Positions 17,921 through 27,114 of a stretch of DNA of 64,000 nucleotides are shown here, one piece after another (the first letter of the stretch is position 1; every line of letters starts with the position of its first letter). The translations under genes and the position numbers were made by a program. The notes beneath the pieces are model-generated. The model ran no database searches. It was not told the origin of the DNA and saw nothing but the letters and a program-made list of their open reading frames with translations. This stretch comes from Nostoc sp. JL34. Lineage in GTDB: Bacteria; Cyanobacteriota; Cyanobacteriia; Cyanobacteriales; Nostocaceae. The stretch lies in assembly GCF_017114945.1 (NCBI RefSeq), contig NZ_JABXKQ010000014.1, positions 1-64,000 of the forward strand, in the 5' to 3' direction.

Positions 17921-18697
17921 TCAACTACTCAGTTGTAATAATTGGTTACTTGTTTGAGTACCTTCATGGCTCATTACTCGCTGTAGAACTGTTTCTCTGA
18001 TATTGATAAATACTTCGCTACTTCTATCTCGCGGGCGTGAAAGTCTCACAGGTAGATCCAGAGAAATTTGCCCTTCTTCAATCACTATCACTCGGTCTGC
18101 CAATGCCACAGCCTCTTCCACATCATGAGTAACCAAAAACGCAGTAAACCTCCGCTCTTGCCATAAGTTCTCAATCAAACCCTGCATGTCTTGGCGAGTT
18201 AGAGCATCTAATGCTCCCAAAGGTTCATCTAGCAATAACAAACGGGGCTGACTAACTAATGCTCTTGCCAATGAGACCCTTTGCCGTTGTCCACCAGATA
18301 AAACGTATGGCCACTCATCAGCCCGATCTTTAAGTCCGACTTTATCGAGTGCCCACAGAGCTTTTTCACGCCAATTACCTTCCAAACCCAACCCCACATT
18401 TTGAACAACGTGCTTCCACGGCAGCAAGCGGGGGTCTTGAAACATTACTGTTACAGAGCGGCTGAGTCTATGCAGTGGTTCTCCATCTAGTAGTATTCCA
18501 CCGGAAGTTGCTTTATCTAATCCTGACACAAGACGCAATAAGGTACTCTTGCCACAACCACTTCGTCCGACAATAGCGACAAACTCACCTGCTTCAACTT
18601 CTAAAGTCAGCGCGTTTAAAACAGTTTTCTTGCCAAAAGCCTTCGTCAAATCCAAAATACTTAGTTGTGTACCCTGTACATTTGAACTCACTTGCAA
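17921..18697 (-). CDS. ssuB: Aliphatic sulfonate ABC transporter, ATP-binding protein
   Basis: Protein of 258 aa in the nitrate/sulfonate/taurine branch of ABC ATPases. Walker A is GRSGCGKS (44-51), the Q loop is FQDPRLLPW (86-94), the signature is LSGGQRQR (133-140), Walker B is LLLLDEP (153-159), and the H loop is LVTHDVEEA. The sequence [20 protein letters not shown] is characteristic of SsuB. It energises uptake of sulfonates through the permease encoded just upstream on the same strand (128-bp spacer). No substrate-binding protein is encoded in this minus-strand cluster; the SsuA-like candidates lie on the plus strand at 29.4, 36.8 and 39.4 kb. Confidence 0.92.
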   Translation of the reverse strand: MQVSSNVQGTQLSILDLTKAFGKKTVLNALTLEVEAGEFVAIVGRSGCGKSTLLRLVSGLDKATSGGILLDGEPLHRLSRSVTVMFQDPRLLPWKHVVQNVGLGLEGNWREKALWALDKVGLKDRADEWPYVLSGGQRQRVSLARALVSQPRLLLLDEPLGALDALTRQDMQGLIENLWQERRFTAFLVTHDVEEAVALADRVIVIEEGQISLDLPVRLSRPRDRSSEVFINIRETVLQRVMSHEGTQTSNQLLQLSS

Positions 18698-18825
18698 AAC
18701 CTCCTTATTTTAGAACAATCGGGATTTAATTATTTGATCAGACGTTGAATAAAGCAAATCACGCTCAAAATAAATAGAAGTCAAAATCAAGAGTTTTCAA
18801 CCTTTTACTCTAGTGACTTGAGCAT

Positions 18826-19653
18826 TTATGACTTTTGATAGTTGGGATTCCAAGCCAAGAATTTTGTTTCCAATCCCCTGGCAACAGCATCTGCTAATTT
18901 ACCCAGCAGTGCATAGATTACAATACTCAAAACCACAACATCGGTTTGCATAAACTCACGGGCATTCATTGCCATATAACCAAGACCGGAATCTGCTGCG
19001 ATCGTTTCTGCCACAATTAGTGTCAGCCACATAATCCCCAAGGAAAAACGCACACCAACGAGAATCGAAGACAAAGCTCCTGGAAAAATAATTTGCCACA
19101 GAAGTTGCGGTGTTTTCAATCCATAGACTTTTCCCATTTCAATTAGTCCAGGATCAACACTGCGGATGCCATGAAATGTATTGAGATATAACGGGAAAAA
19201 TACCCCCATAGACACTAGAAATAATCTAGCTTGATCGCCAATACCAAACCAGAGAATCACTAGCGGAATTAATGCCAAATTAGGGATAGTACGGAGCATT
19301 TGCAAGGAACTATCCAATAACTTTTCTGCTACACGGGAAAAGCCATTGAGTAATCCTAAACCGAACCCAATACTGCCACCAACGATAAAACCAGATATCG
19401 CCCGTCCAGCACTAATTCCTATATGTTGGAACAGTTCTCCAGTTGAGCCTAGTTTAATCGCTGTAGCGATTACACCACTAGGTGCTGGTAAAATCCTGCT
19501 TGAAAGTAGACCAGTTCTGGAAGCAAGTTCCCAAAGAACTAATACGGTGATAGGCACAATCCAAGGAACTATTTTCTCGATTTGCGGGTTGTCTAATATC
19601 TCGCTCAGGGATATATTATTGCTGCTTTTAGTGCGTTTAAAGGTAATAGTCAT
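18826..19653 (-). CDS. ssuC: Aliphatic sulfonate ABC transporter, permease
   Basis: Inner-membrane permease of 275 aa with about six hydrophobic helices. The binding-protein-dependent transport motif is present (GLKTPQLLWQIIFPGALSSI, matching the EAA loop pattern). I start at ATG 19653 (MTITFKRTKSS). A longer TTG-initiated form would read through a dispersed spacer repeat (GGGATTTTAGATTG). It sits between ssuD (upstream) and ssuB (downstream), the normal ssu arrangement. The residues LPAPSGVIATAIKL and DSGLGYMAMNAREFMQTD are typical of SsuC/TauC permeases. Confidence 0.9.
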   Translation of the reverse strand: MTITFKRTKSSNNISLSEILDNPQIEKIVPWIVPITVLVLWELASRTGLLSSRILPAPSGVIATAIKLGSTGELFQHIGISAGRAISGFIVGGSIGFGLGLLNGFSRVAEKLLDSSLQMLRTIPNLALIPLVILWFGIGDQARLFLVSMGVFFPLYLNTFHGIRSVDPGLIEMGKVYGLKTPQLLWQIIFPGALSSILVGVRFSLGIMWLTLIVAETIAADSGLGYMAMNAREFMQTDVVVLSIVIYALLGKLADAVARGLETKFLAWNPNYQKS

Positions 19654-19727
19654 GGAATTTGGGATTTTAGATTGTTCCAAAGGATGAATCTAGGAGCATC
19701 GCCACCATAATTCGTAATTTGCTCTTT

Positions 19728-19752
19728 AATTACGAATTACGAATTACGAATT
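19728..19752. repeat. Heptanucleotide tandem repeat (ATTACGA type)
   Basis: Three to four units of ATTACGA lie between ssuD and ssuC. A partner stretch on the other strand, TTCGTAATT at about 19710, can pair with it, giving a hairpin in the ssuD-ssuC intercistronic region. Confidence 0.75.
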
Positions 19753-19754
19753 AG

Positions 19755-20903
19755 TTATGAGGCACTCGTTAGTTGTTTAGCAAATTTTTCATTGGCGATG
19801 ATTTCGCCAACAGGACTCAAGATTGGTGGCGTTAAAGGTGCAGGTTCGCTCTGCAAAGGTAGCCGGGGAAATAATAATTCAGCGGTGCGATACGCTTCTT
19901 CTAAATGGGGATATCCAGAGAAAACGAAAGTTTCTATGCCCAAATTGCGATATTCCAGCATTCTAGCGGCAACGGTGTCAGGATCTCCAACTAGGGCCGT
20001 ACCAGCACCACCCCGCACCAATCCAATTCCTGTCCACAGGTTGGGGCTAATCTCTAAGGTTTTTCGACTACCACTATGTAGTTGACTCATGCGCCGCTGT
20101 CCTTCAGAATCAGAATGAGCTAAGTCTTTCTGAGCTTTTGCGATCGCATCCTCATCGACATACTTAATTAGCTCATTGGCAGCATCCCAAGCAGCAGATT
20201 CGGTTTCTCGCACAATTACATGCAAGCGAATCCCAAAACTTACTGTTCTACCTTGTTCAGCAGCCAATTTTCGGACTTCGGCAATCTTTTGGGCCACTTG
20301 TTGTGGAGGTTCACCCCAAGTCAGGTAAACATCTATATGTTTAGCAGCAACTCGCTTGGCAGTAGCAGATGAGCCACCAAACCACAAGGGTGGATAGGGT
20401 TTTTGAACTGGTGGGAATAAGAGTTTACCGCCTTTGATATTCAGGTAGTTTCCCTGAAAATCAACTGTTTCCCCGCTGACGATACCCCGCCAAACTGTGA
20501 GAAATTCATCGGTTAAATCATAGCGATCGTCATGACTAAGATGCAAGCCATCCCCAGCCAGTTGCACAGGATCTCCACCTGTCACCACATTAATCAACAA
20601 TCTTCCTTTAGAAATCCGGTCAAATGTTGCTGCCATCCGTGCCGCAGCCCCCGGAGAAGTAATTCCTGGACGAATTGCTACCAGAAATTTCATTTGCTTG
20701 GTGACAGATATGAAAGCAGCGGCGGTAATCCAAGCATCTTCACAAGAACTCCCTGTGGGTAACAATGCGCCCGTGTAGCCTAAACTATCCACAGCTTGGG
20801 CAATTTGCTGCAAATAATCAGGTGTGGCAACACGAGAGCCAATATCTGTGCCTAAATAGCGTCCGTCATGAGATCCAGTAGGAATAAACCAAAGAATTTG
20901 CAT
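19755..20903 (-). CDS. ssuD: FMNH2-dependent alkanesulfonate monooxygenase
   Basis: Protein of 382 aa, standard SsuD length, belonging to the luciferase-like monooxygenases. It opens with [19 protein letters not shown]54 in GSSCEDAW is at the position of the conserved cysteine of the E. coli enzyme, and Arg and His occur in [11 protein letters not shown] as expected for the active site. It splits C1 and longer alkanesulfonates to aldehyde and sulfite using reduced FMN supplied by a separate reductase (SsuE). No ssuE homologue is visible in this window. First gene of the ssuD-ssuC-ssuB cluster; a 1.2-kb non-coding region lies upstream. Confidence 0.94.
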   Translation of the reverse strand: MQILWFIPTGSHDGRYLGTDIGSRVATPDYLQQIAQAVDSLGYTGALLPTGSSCEDAWITAAAFISVTKQMKFLVAIRPGITSPGAAARMAATFDRISKGRLLINVVTGGDPVQLAGDGLHLSHDDRYDLTDEFLTVWRGIVSGETVDFQGNYLNIKGGKLLFPPVQKPYPPLWFGGSSATAKRVAAKHIDVYLTWGEPPQQVAQKIAEVRKLAAEQGRTVSFGIRLHVIVRETESAAWDAANELIKYVDEDAIAKAQKDLAHSDSEGQRRMSQLHSGSRKTLEISPNLWTGIGLVRGGAGTALVGDPDTVAARMLEYRNLGIETFVFSGYPHLEEAYRTAELLFPRLPLQSEPAPLTPPILSPVGEIIANEKFAKQLTSAS

Positions 20904-22085
20904 GTTTGTCAGGCAGGGTATGAGGGCTGAATATACGATAAATCGACGCTATTACCGTAGATTATAATCAGCATTTTACAGGAAATGATTTAAAAAGCGA
21001 GTATAGATTAACGATTCATAAAAAAGAACTGCCCACGAAAGAGTCAATTTTGTGGATAATTTTGCTAATCATGACACTTTTGCCGCAACAATGGCTGTCG
21101 TGAAGAATACAAGTTTTATGTTAATTACTCAGATTTTTGCAACTCCGAAGTGTGAGCTTCCGGTTTCATCAACAGAAGCCTTTCTATCTTGCAGTTTCTT
21201 GCTCTGTGCAGAACCCACCAGTTATATTCGTGGTTTGCGTCAGCAGAAGGGTAGCAACTACCGGACAAAAACGCCCTTACGCAAAGATGCGACTATCTGC
21301 GGCTATTGTCTACGGTACACTACGCGATCGCAGTTGGATGAGTTGACTTACCTAGTAATTTTGACATCCTTTCACCTGATGAAGAAGTACTAGGTCTTGC
21401 ATTGTACCAAGCTCTATGCAAAGATAATTTCACGGAAAATACGGTAATTCTATCGGCTTATCGTATCTAGATAATAATTGATGCTGTCAAATATTCGCTG
21501 ATTGCAAATTACTGCCTTCAGCTAATGCTAATTGGCAGATCATAACTTGAATCAAAATCAAGCTTTAGTCAATGTCATTAACATTGGTTTACTTTGTACA
21601 TGATAACCAATAAAAACAGGATTTCAAAGAATGTCTTAGAAGTGTCAGTTCACATAGCGTATGCTTTAGTTTCCCTTAAAAGGAGTGAAGTCTTTGTCAA
21701 GGCAGTGATTGTCTTATCCAAAAGGTTTTAAGTATCCTTTCAATCGCCAGAAGTCATAATTTAACCCCGTCTACTGTGAAAGCTGGAGTTTTTCAAGAGA
21801 GTATATTATTCGCCTGTGGCTTGAGTTGCGAATTTTACTCTCATTACAAAAAACTATGATTTTCAAGGTAGGCGTGGTTTGACTGCGGCTTTTGGATTCT
21901 ATATTCAACTGCTTAGTACTAGTTTCGATATCTATAGGAGATTGCTACTTTTCTCCCTAGTGAAACCTTTACTAAGGTTATTCTCTAATGGTTTAGCAGT
22001 GGCATAGGAACAAGTATTTCTGCTGATTTATCTGTCCAATTTAGAGCTAGTTTATTCATCATTTAGGTTGAGGAGTCGAGGAGTC
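20904..22085. other. Large divergent intergenic region between ssuD and a porin gene
   Basis: About 1.2 kb separating divergently transcribed genes, presumably with both promoters. A plus-strand frame at 21052-21393 (113 codons) shows no family resemblance and mixed composition, so I do not call it. No tRNA, riboswitch or clear palindromic operator was recognised. Confidence 0.4.
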
Positions 22086-23900
22086 ATGTCGAATTTTCGC
22101 TGGAATTATAGATGCCTAATGTTTTTGCTTTCGTTGCTAGATATTCTAATTGTCCTGGTTTTTTGTCCAGCAAAAAGTAACGCGGAACTGCCTAAGTCTG
22201 ATGCATCTACTGTCCAATTAGAAGTGAACAAAGCTCCAGAAGCAGAAGTCAATCAAACAGTAGAAACTTCAATTGCACCGTTAAATAATGAAAAGGCTAC
22301 AAATAATATTACAGGCTCAGTGATACCTGTCTCGCAATTGTTAGAAGTTGCACCGCTAACTAGTAAAAAAGGTACAAATAATGCTGCCGGACAAGCGACA
22401 TCTGTCTCGCAACTGTCAGATGTTAAGCCGACAGATTGGGCATTTCAAGCATTACAGTCTCTAGTTGAACGCTACGGTGTAATTGCAGGATATACAGATG
22501 GCACATTCAAAGGAAATCGTCCCCTAACGCGCTATGAATTTGCAGCTGGGTTGAATGCAGCTTTAGATCGCCTCAATGAACTAATAGCAACTTCAACGAC
22601 AGATTTAGTCAAACGGGAAGACTTAGATACCATCAAAAAACTACAAGAACAATTTTCTTCAGAACTTGCTGAATTTCGGGGACGCTTAGATACCTTGGAA
22701 ACGCGAACTGCGAAGTTAGAAGCAACTCAGTTTTCGACCACAACCAAACTTATCGGTCGATCTCAGATTGTTTTTGGTTCAGTTCTGGCAGGTAATAACG
22801 TTGTCAGCAAGAGACCAGCACCTCACAATGTCACACTTCAAGGCTCAACTACTTTACGGTTAAACACCAGTTTTAACGGTAAAGATTCACTAGGTATAAC
22901 AATAGGAGGTGGAAATATTGAATCATTGGGACAAACAAGAGCCGGATTATTGGGAACTTATGAGGGAAGAACTGCTGATAACTCCAGTATTACTTTTGTA
23001 CGCAATACTATTATTCTCAGTGGTGTTCGCTATCGGTTTCTACCTTTTCCAAATACCCAAGTAAACATTTTTCCATTGTCTGACGGAGCTAGTGAAATAG
23101 GTCTTTCTGGCCCGATTAACCCATATTTTGAATCGTCTTCTGCGACTGGTGCTAATGGGATTTCACGATTTTCACGGCGGTCTTTGGTCTATAACTATGG
23201 AGATAGCGGCCCCGGAATTGCCATACTCCAGGGATTAGGCAAACAGGTTCAATTAGGGCTAGCGTACAGCGCACCAAACGGTGGTAATCCCGCACCTAAT
23301 AATGGCTTATTTACAGGCAGATATTTAGCTTTAGCACAGTTAATATACTACTCTTCTAATAGGAATTTTCGGGTAGCTGCAACTTATGTTAATACCTATA
23401 GCCCACCAAGAACACTAGGTTTTAGTGGGACAAATTTCGGCCCAGCAGTCGGGAGTAACTTAGTAAACAGCACCGTGGATGGAGCGGGAACTGTGGGCAA
23501 CCTTTATGGTCTACAGGCGTTCTATCAAGTTAATCCCAAGTTGGCGATCAATGCGTGGGTAAGTTATGGGGTACACCGTTATTTAGGACGCGGAGATGGC
23601 GAAGCTATGGATTGGGCGGTAGGACTGGCATTCCCGGATCTTTTTACTGAAGGTGCTTTAGGGGGGGTTTTAGTTGGTATGGAGCCGAAACTCACTAGTC
23701 TCAGTCAGAATGTAGATTTGGGAGCAGGTGCGGGACAAGCGGATAAAGATACTTCCCTACACGTTGAGGCATTTTACCAATATAAAATCGGAGATAATAT
23801 TGAGGTTACGCCGGGTTTCATCTGGATTACTGCACCGAACTCTGATGCCAGCAATCCTGATAGTTTATTTGCTTGGGTTCGGACTGTCTTTAGGTTTTAA
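22086..23900 (+). CDS. SLH-domain/OprB-type outer-membrane porin, copy 1
   Basis: Protein of 604 aa from ATG 22086 (MSNFRWNYRC), preceded by AGGAG at 22071-22075. A signal segment (LLSLLDILIVLVFCPAKSNA) is followed by a low-complexity linker. One SLH motif comes next (VSQLSDVKPTDWAFQALQSL, then YGVIAGYTDGTFKGNRPLTR and YEFAAGL), then a coiled coil (DLDTIKKLQEQFSSELAEFR). The rest is a beta-barrel of the OprB/iron-uptake-porin type ending in FAWVRTVFRF with a terminal Phe. These are the major cyanobacterial porins: SLH binds peptidoglycan and the barrel spans the outer membrane. Placement next to ssu genes suggests sulfonate entry (inference). Confidence 0.9.
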   Translation: MSNFRWNYRCLMFLLSLLDILIVLVFCPAKSNAELPKSDASTVQLEVNKAPEAEVNQTVETSIAPLNNEKATNNITGSVIPVSQLLEVAPLTSKKGTNNAAGQATSVSQLSDVKPTDWAFQALQSLVERYGVIAGYTDGTFKGNRPLTRYEFAAGLNAALDRLNELIATSTTDLVKREDLDTIKKLQEQFSSELAEFRGRLDTLETRTAKLEATQFSTTTKLIGRSQIVFGSVLAGNNVVSKRPAPHNVTLQGSTTLRLNTSFNGKDSLGITIGGGNIESLGQTRAGLLGTYEGRTADNSSITFVRNTIILSGVRYRFLPFPNTQVNIFPLSDGASEIGLSGPINPYFESSSATGANGISRFSRRSLVYNYGDSGPGIAILQGLGKQVQLGLAYSAPNGGNPAPNNGLFTGRYLALAQLIYYSSNRNFRVAATYVNTYSPPRTLGFSGTNFGPAVGSNLVNSTVDGAGTVGNLYGLQAFYQVNPKLAINAWVSYGVHRYLGRGDGEAMDWAVGLAFPDLFTEGALGGVLVGMEPKLTSLSQNVDLGAGAGQADKDTSLHVEAFYQYKIGDNIEVTPGFIWITAPNSDASNPDSLFAWVRTVFRF

Positions 23901-23950
23901 CTTGTAAAAACTAGATATCTAGGTTTTCTAGCAATATATATCTGTCAAAT

Positions 23951-23975
23951 GCCCCACCTACTCTTGGGATGGGGC
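23951..23975 (+). terminator. Hairpin downstream of porin gene
   Basis: GCCCCA (23951-23956) pairs with TGGGGC (23970-23975) around a 13-nt loop, 50 bp after the porin stop codon. No long T run follows, so it is a probable but not certain terminator. Confidence 0.5.
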
Positions 23976-24156
23976 TTGTAACTAACCGAGAGAATCGGCT
24001 CAAATGGATGGTGCTGACTGACACCTACTCCTCTGTCCCTTAGGTAGAAGAGAGAATATACTTATCCCGAACATTTTTCGCAACATTGAGAACAGTATGA
24101 GTCTGATGTCCACAGTTTTTAGATATCATCGGCGCATCTTTGCGTCAGCCCTAATT

Positions 24157-24351
24157 ATTACCCCTCTTCTGTCACTCTCCGAAAACATTTGCCATTTCTT
24201 AATTCTAGAGCTTTTGTATAGCAAGCGATTGCGCAATTCTTTTCTAATAATAAATACAAGACAAATTTTTTTCTAATAGTATAGCTTGTATTGATTGCCT
24301 CATGAGGCTTCTAGCGATCGCCCTCCCGGAGAGTGACAGAAGAGGGTTACA
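24157..24351. repeat. MITE-like element with 20-bp terminal inverted repeats
   Basis: CCCTCTTCTGTCACTCTCCG at 24162-24181 is the exact reverse complement of 24327-24346, enclosing 145 bp of AT-rich non-coding DNA. Flanks extend the pairing imperfectly. No transposase is inside and no obvious target duplication is seen. It lies in the 645-bp spacer between the two convergent porin genes. The same spacer also carries a CTACGTTCGCGTAGCGGCAC-type palindromic repeat near 24413. Confidence 0.6.
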
Positions 24352-24545
24352 GCGATTTTCAGGTAAATGAACCACAAATAGACCTTTATTCCAAACCTCT
24401 CTCCTACGTTCGCGTAGCGGCACGAAGTGCGGAGAGAGGCTTTGATTTTCTCCCCAACGCTAGTAGGGAAGGGGCTGGAGGTTAGGTCTCATAATTGTGA
24501 TCTAAATACATGAAAACTGCTGTAAGTATTCATCTGAATATGAGA

Positions 24546-26312
24546 TTAGAAATTAAATGTACTACGTATAGCACCTACCCAAATTGGATCATTGGCTGAA
24601 TTTCCTTCAGGGTTGAGAATTACAAACAAAGTTGGGGTAACACTAATGTTGTCATTCAACCTATAGGTATAAAAACCTTCTAGATGTAAGGAGGTATCTT
24701 TGTCTCTGCGATTTATGTTGTCATTACTAGTAACTTTAGGTGGTATACCAAAGACCAACCCACCTAGATTCGCTTTTTTAAACAGGTCTGGAAAAGCTAA
24801 GGTAAGCGCACCATTAATTATGGTTGCATCGTTATTAGTACCTTCTTGATGGGCAAGTGTATAACCAAACCAACCACCTACATTAACTACACCACTGGCT
24901 TTCCAGTTGAATTGCAGTCCGAAGTTATCAGATGAAGTGGGAGCGGCACCAAAAGGACGAATAGCGAAAGTAGTACCTGTACCACCAGTGATGTTATAAC
25001 CAGATCCAAAAGCGGCAGTTGCGCCGGTACCAACAGCGATTGGGGCAGGGAAGTATTTGTGGGCGTAGGCGAAACTAATATCTAAACTGCGACTGGGTGT
25101 GAAAGTTAGTTGACCAAGTGCTTCATAGGAGTTACCAAATAATCCTCCTCTATTGGTTGCATTGCCTGCGGGGTTATTAGCTAGACCGTCATCTACTATG
25201 TAACCTGCGTTGAGTTGGAATTGATTATTAAACTTATAAGCAAAAGCTGCACCAGCACCGTCAAAGCCGGGTCGGTAAATTACAGGGTTGGAAAATGCAA
25301 ACCGCGAGAGAGTACCACTTTGCCCGTTACCAATCAAGGGATTTAGTGTTGGAGCAAAAGTAACTGGTTGGAGTGCTCTCGCGCCTATCCAGACAGTGGT
25401 TTTAGCTCCAAGTGGGAAGCGATAAAACAATCTGTCAAGATAAACAGAACCATCGGTGTAAAAAGTATTCCTTTCAGTATTAAACCGGGTCTGTGGAGTT
25501 CCTGTCAGAACTGCTCCCAAAACAGGACTGTTAACTGCTGTTAAACTAGTGGTCAACTGGTCTTTACCAGTAAAACTAGTTTGCAGCGCAAGTGTAGCGC
25601 GGTAGGAAAAAAAGACGTTGGTGTTATCTCTGTTAGTACCAACACGATTGCCAAAAGTATCACCCACAAAGAATTGTGCAAGGCCCAGCAGTTTGGTAGT
25701 AGTAGAAAACTGAGTGGCTTCTAACTTAGCACTACGCGTTTCTAAGGCATCTACCCGTCCGCGCAATGTGGTAAGTTCGGCGGCAAACTGTTCTTGCAGT
25801 TTTTGCAGAGTCGCTAAGTCTTCCTTTCGTACCAACTCTCCAGTGCTAGTAGCAATCAGTTCGTTGAGGCGATCGAGGGCTGCATTCAAGCCTGCGGCAA
25901 ATTCATAACGATTCAGGGTCCGATTACCTTTAAATGTGCCATCTGGATATCCTGTAATCACACCGTAGCGTTCAACTAGAGACTGCAAGGCTTGAAAGGC
26001 CCAATCTGTAGGTTGAACATCAGAGAGTTGCGAAACAGATGTAACTTGCTCTATGCGATCGCTAGGAACAGCTAAAACTGGCAATTTTACTGTGCTACCC
26101 AAGGGTTCTGCATTCACAGGTGCTAGAGATGATTCTGATGAAGTCTTCTGAGCAATACCAGTTGGAGTAATCTTGTCAATCTCTGGTATTACTTGCTGTG
26201 TCGGCTGTGCTATCTGTTCTACTTCCGCAGCAGGCGCAGCTGAAGACAGGACTACGAGTCCACCGAACAAAGCTGGAATCACTAGCAAATAATTCCATAA
26301 AACTTTAGACAT
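24546..26312 (-). CDS. SLH-domain/OprB-type outer-membrane porin, copy 2
   Basis: Protein of 588 aa with the same architecture as the porin at 22086. It has a signal peptide (LLVIPALFGGLVVLSSAAPA), a linker, one SLH motif (VSQLSDVQPTDWAFQALQSL, then YGVITGYPDGTFKGNRTLNR), a coiled coil (KEDLATLQKLQEQFAAELTT) and an OprB-like barrel ending in IRSTFNF. The SLH and coiled-coil parts are nearly identical to copy 1; the barrel is much more diverged, as expected if the two channels differ in selectivity. Transcription is convergent with copy 1 and divergent from the flavoprotein gene at 27115. Confidence 0.9.
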   Translation of the reverse strand: MSKVLWNYLLVIPALFGGLVVLSSAAPAAEVEQIAQPTQQVIPEIDKITPTGIAQKTSSESSLAPVNAEPLGSTVKLPVLAVPSDRIEQVTSVSQLSDVQPTDWAFQALQSLVERYGVITGYPDGTFKGNRTLNRYEFAAGLNAALDRLNELIATSTGELVRKEDLATLQKLQEQFAAELTTLRGRVDALETRSAKLEATQFSTTTKLLGLAQFFVGDTFGNRVGTNRDNTNVFFSYRATLALQTSFTGKDQLTTSLTAVNSPVLGAVLTGTPQTRFNTERNTFYTDGSVYLDRLFYRFPLGAKTTVWIGARALQPVTFAPTLNPLIGNGQSGTLSRFAFSNPVIYRPGFDGAGAAFAYKFNNQFQLNAGYIVDDGLANNPAGNATNRGGLFGNSYEALGQLTFTPSRSLDISFAYAHKYFPAPIAVGTGATAAFGSGYNITGGTGTTFAIRPFGAAPTSSDNFGLQFNWKASGVVNVGGWFGYTLAHQEGTNNDATIINGALTLAFPDLFKKANLGGLVFGIPPKVTSNDNINRRDKDTSLHLEGFYTYRLNDNISVTPTLFVILNPEGNSANDPIWVGAIRSTFNF

Positions 26313-27114
26313 GGGTTATTTGTTCCTCACACAATATCAACTAAATTTCGCTGCTCAATCTTTTTCGGTAGCTACAAGACCTTGTGGAAGAGCGAACATC
26401 TGTCTGTATATATAATTCTTGGAATTTCTTCGGTTTCTAAGTGTGGCGTACATCCGTACGTCCATACAGCCGATTCATTTGTTGCAAAGATTTAACGCTG
26501 AAATAGCGCTACGCAATTACTTTCAAAAAAGCAATTTTCACAAAAGACTTCTGGCAAAAACTTTTTTTACCCTTGCCATTCTTAGCTAGGGTTTCGGAAT
26601 TTATAAACTTTAGATGCTAAACAGCTTATAAGCTATTAGCCACTTTCACTAAGCTCGAACTTTGAAAAACATTGGTAGTAGATGCCTTGAGCCAGAATAG
26701 GATTCCTTGCTCTTTTTTGGAGAAATTTATTAAACAACAGTAAGTCTATCGAAATTTAGTACTTTGTGTACTAACATTGGATATTTGCACATAAGACTGT
26801 AAAAAGCAAGTCTCTGAGGAGAGATAATAAAATTAACTTTACATAACTTTATGTTTGAAGTTGTTTAGTAAAATGCTTGCTTTTTCTCGAAAACTGTGAA
26901 AAGCTTTGTTATATTGCAAACTACGGTTTATCGATCAAGATAAAGTATTTGTAATGCTACTCTAGTGGTAACCCGTCTGAAGGGGCCACAATTTCGGGCT
27001 ACTAGTAAGCTGTGAAAATGTAGATAGGCAAACAGATTTCTAAATATTTATTTTGCAGCATCGATGGGGTGAAAACTTGATGCTTAAGACTTTATCGATG
27101 GGGGAAAATGGTAG
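26313..27114. other. Divergent intergenic region with presumed promoters
   Basis: About 0.8 kb between the minus-strand porin and the plus-strand flavoprotein. A small inverted motif, GTACATCCGTAC with ACGTCC beside it (about 26447-26463), is the only element that stands out. No gene is supported. The region should hold the promoters of both flanking genes. Confidence 0.4.

Noticed and set aside
21052..21393. Plus-strand 113-codon open frame in the ssuD/porin spacer
   Set aside because: No family resemblance, Cys-rich random-looking composition and no ribosome site.
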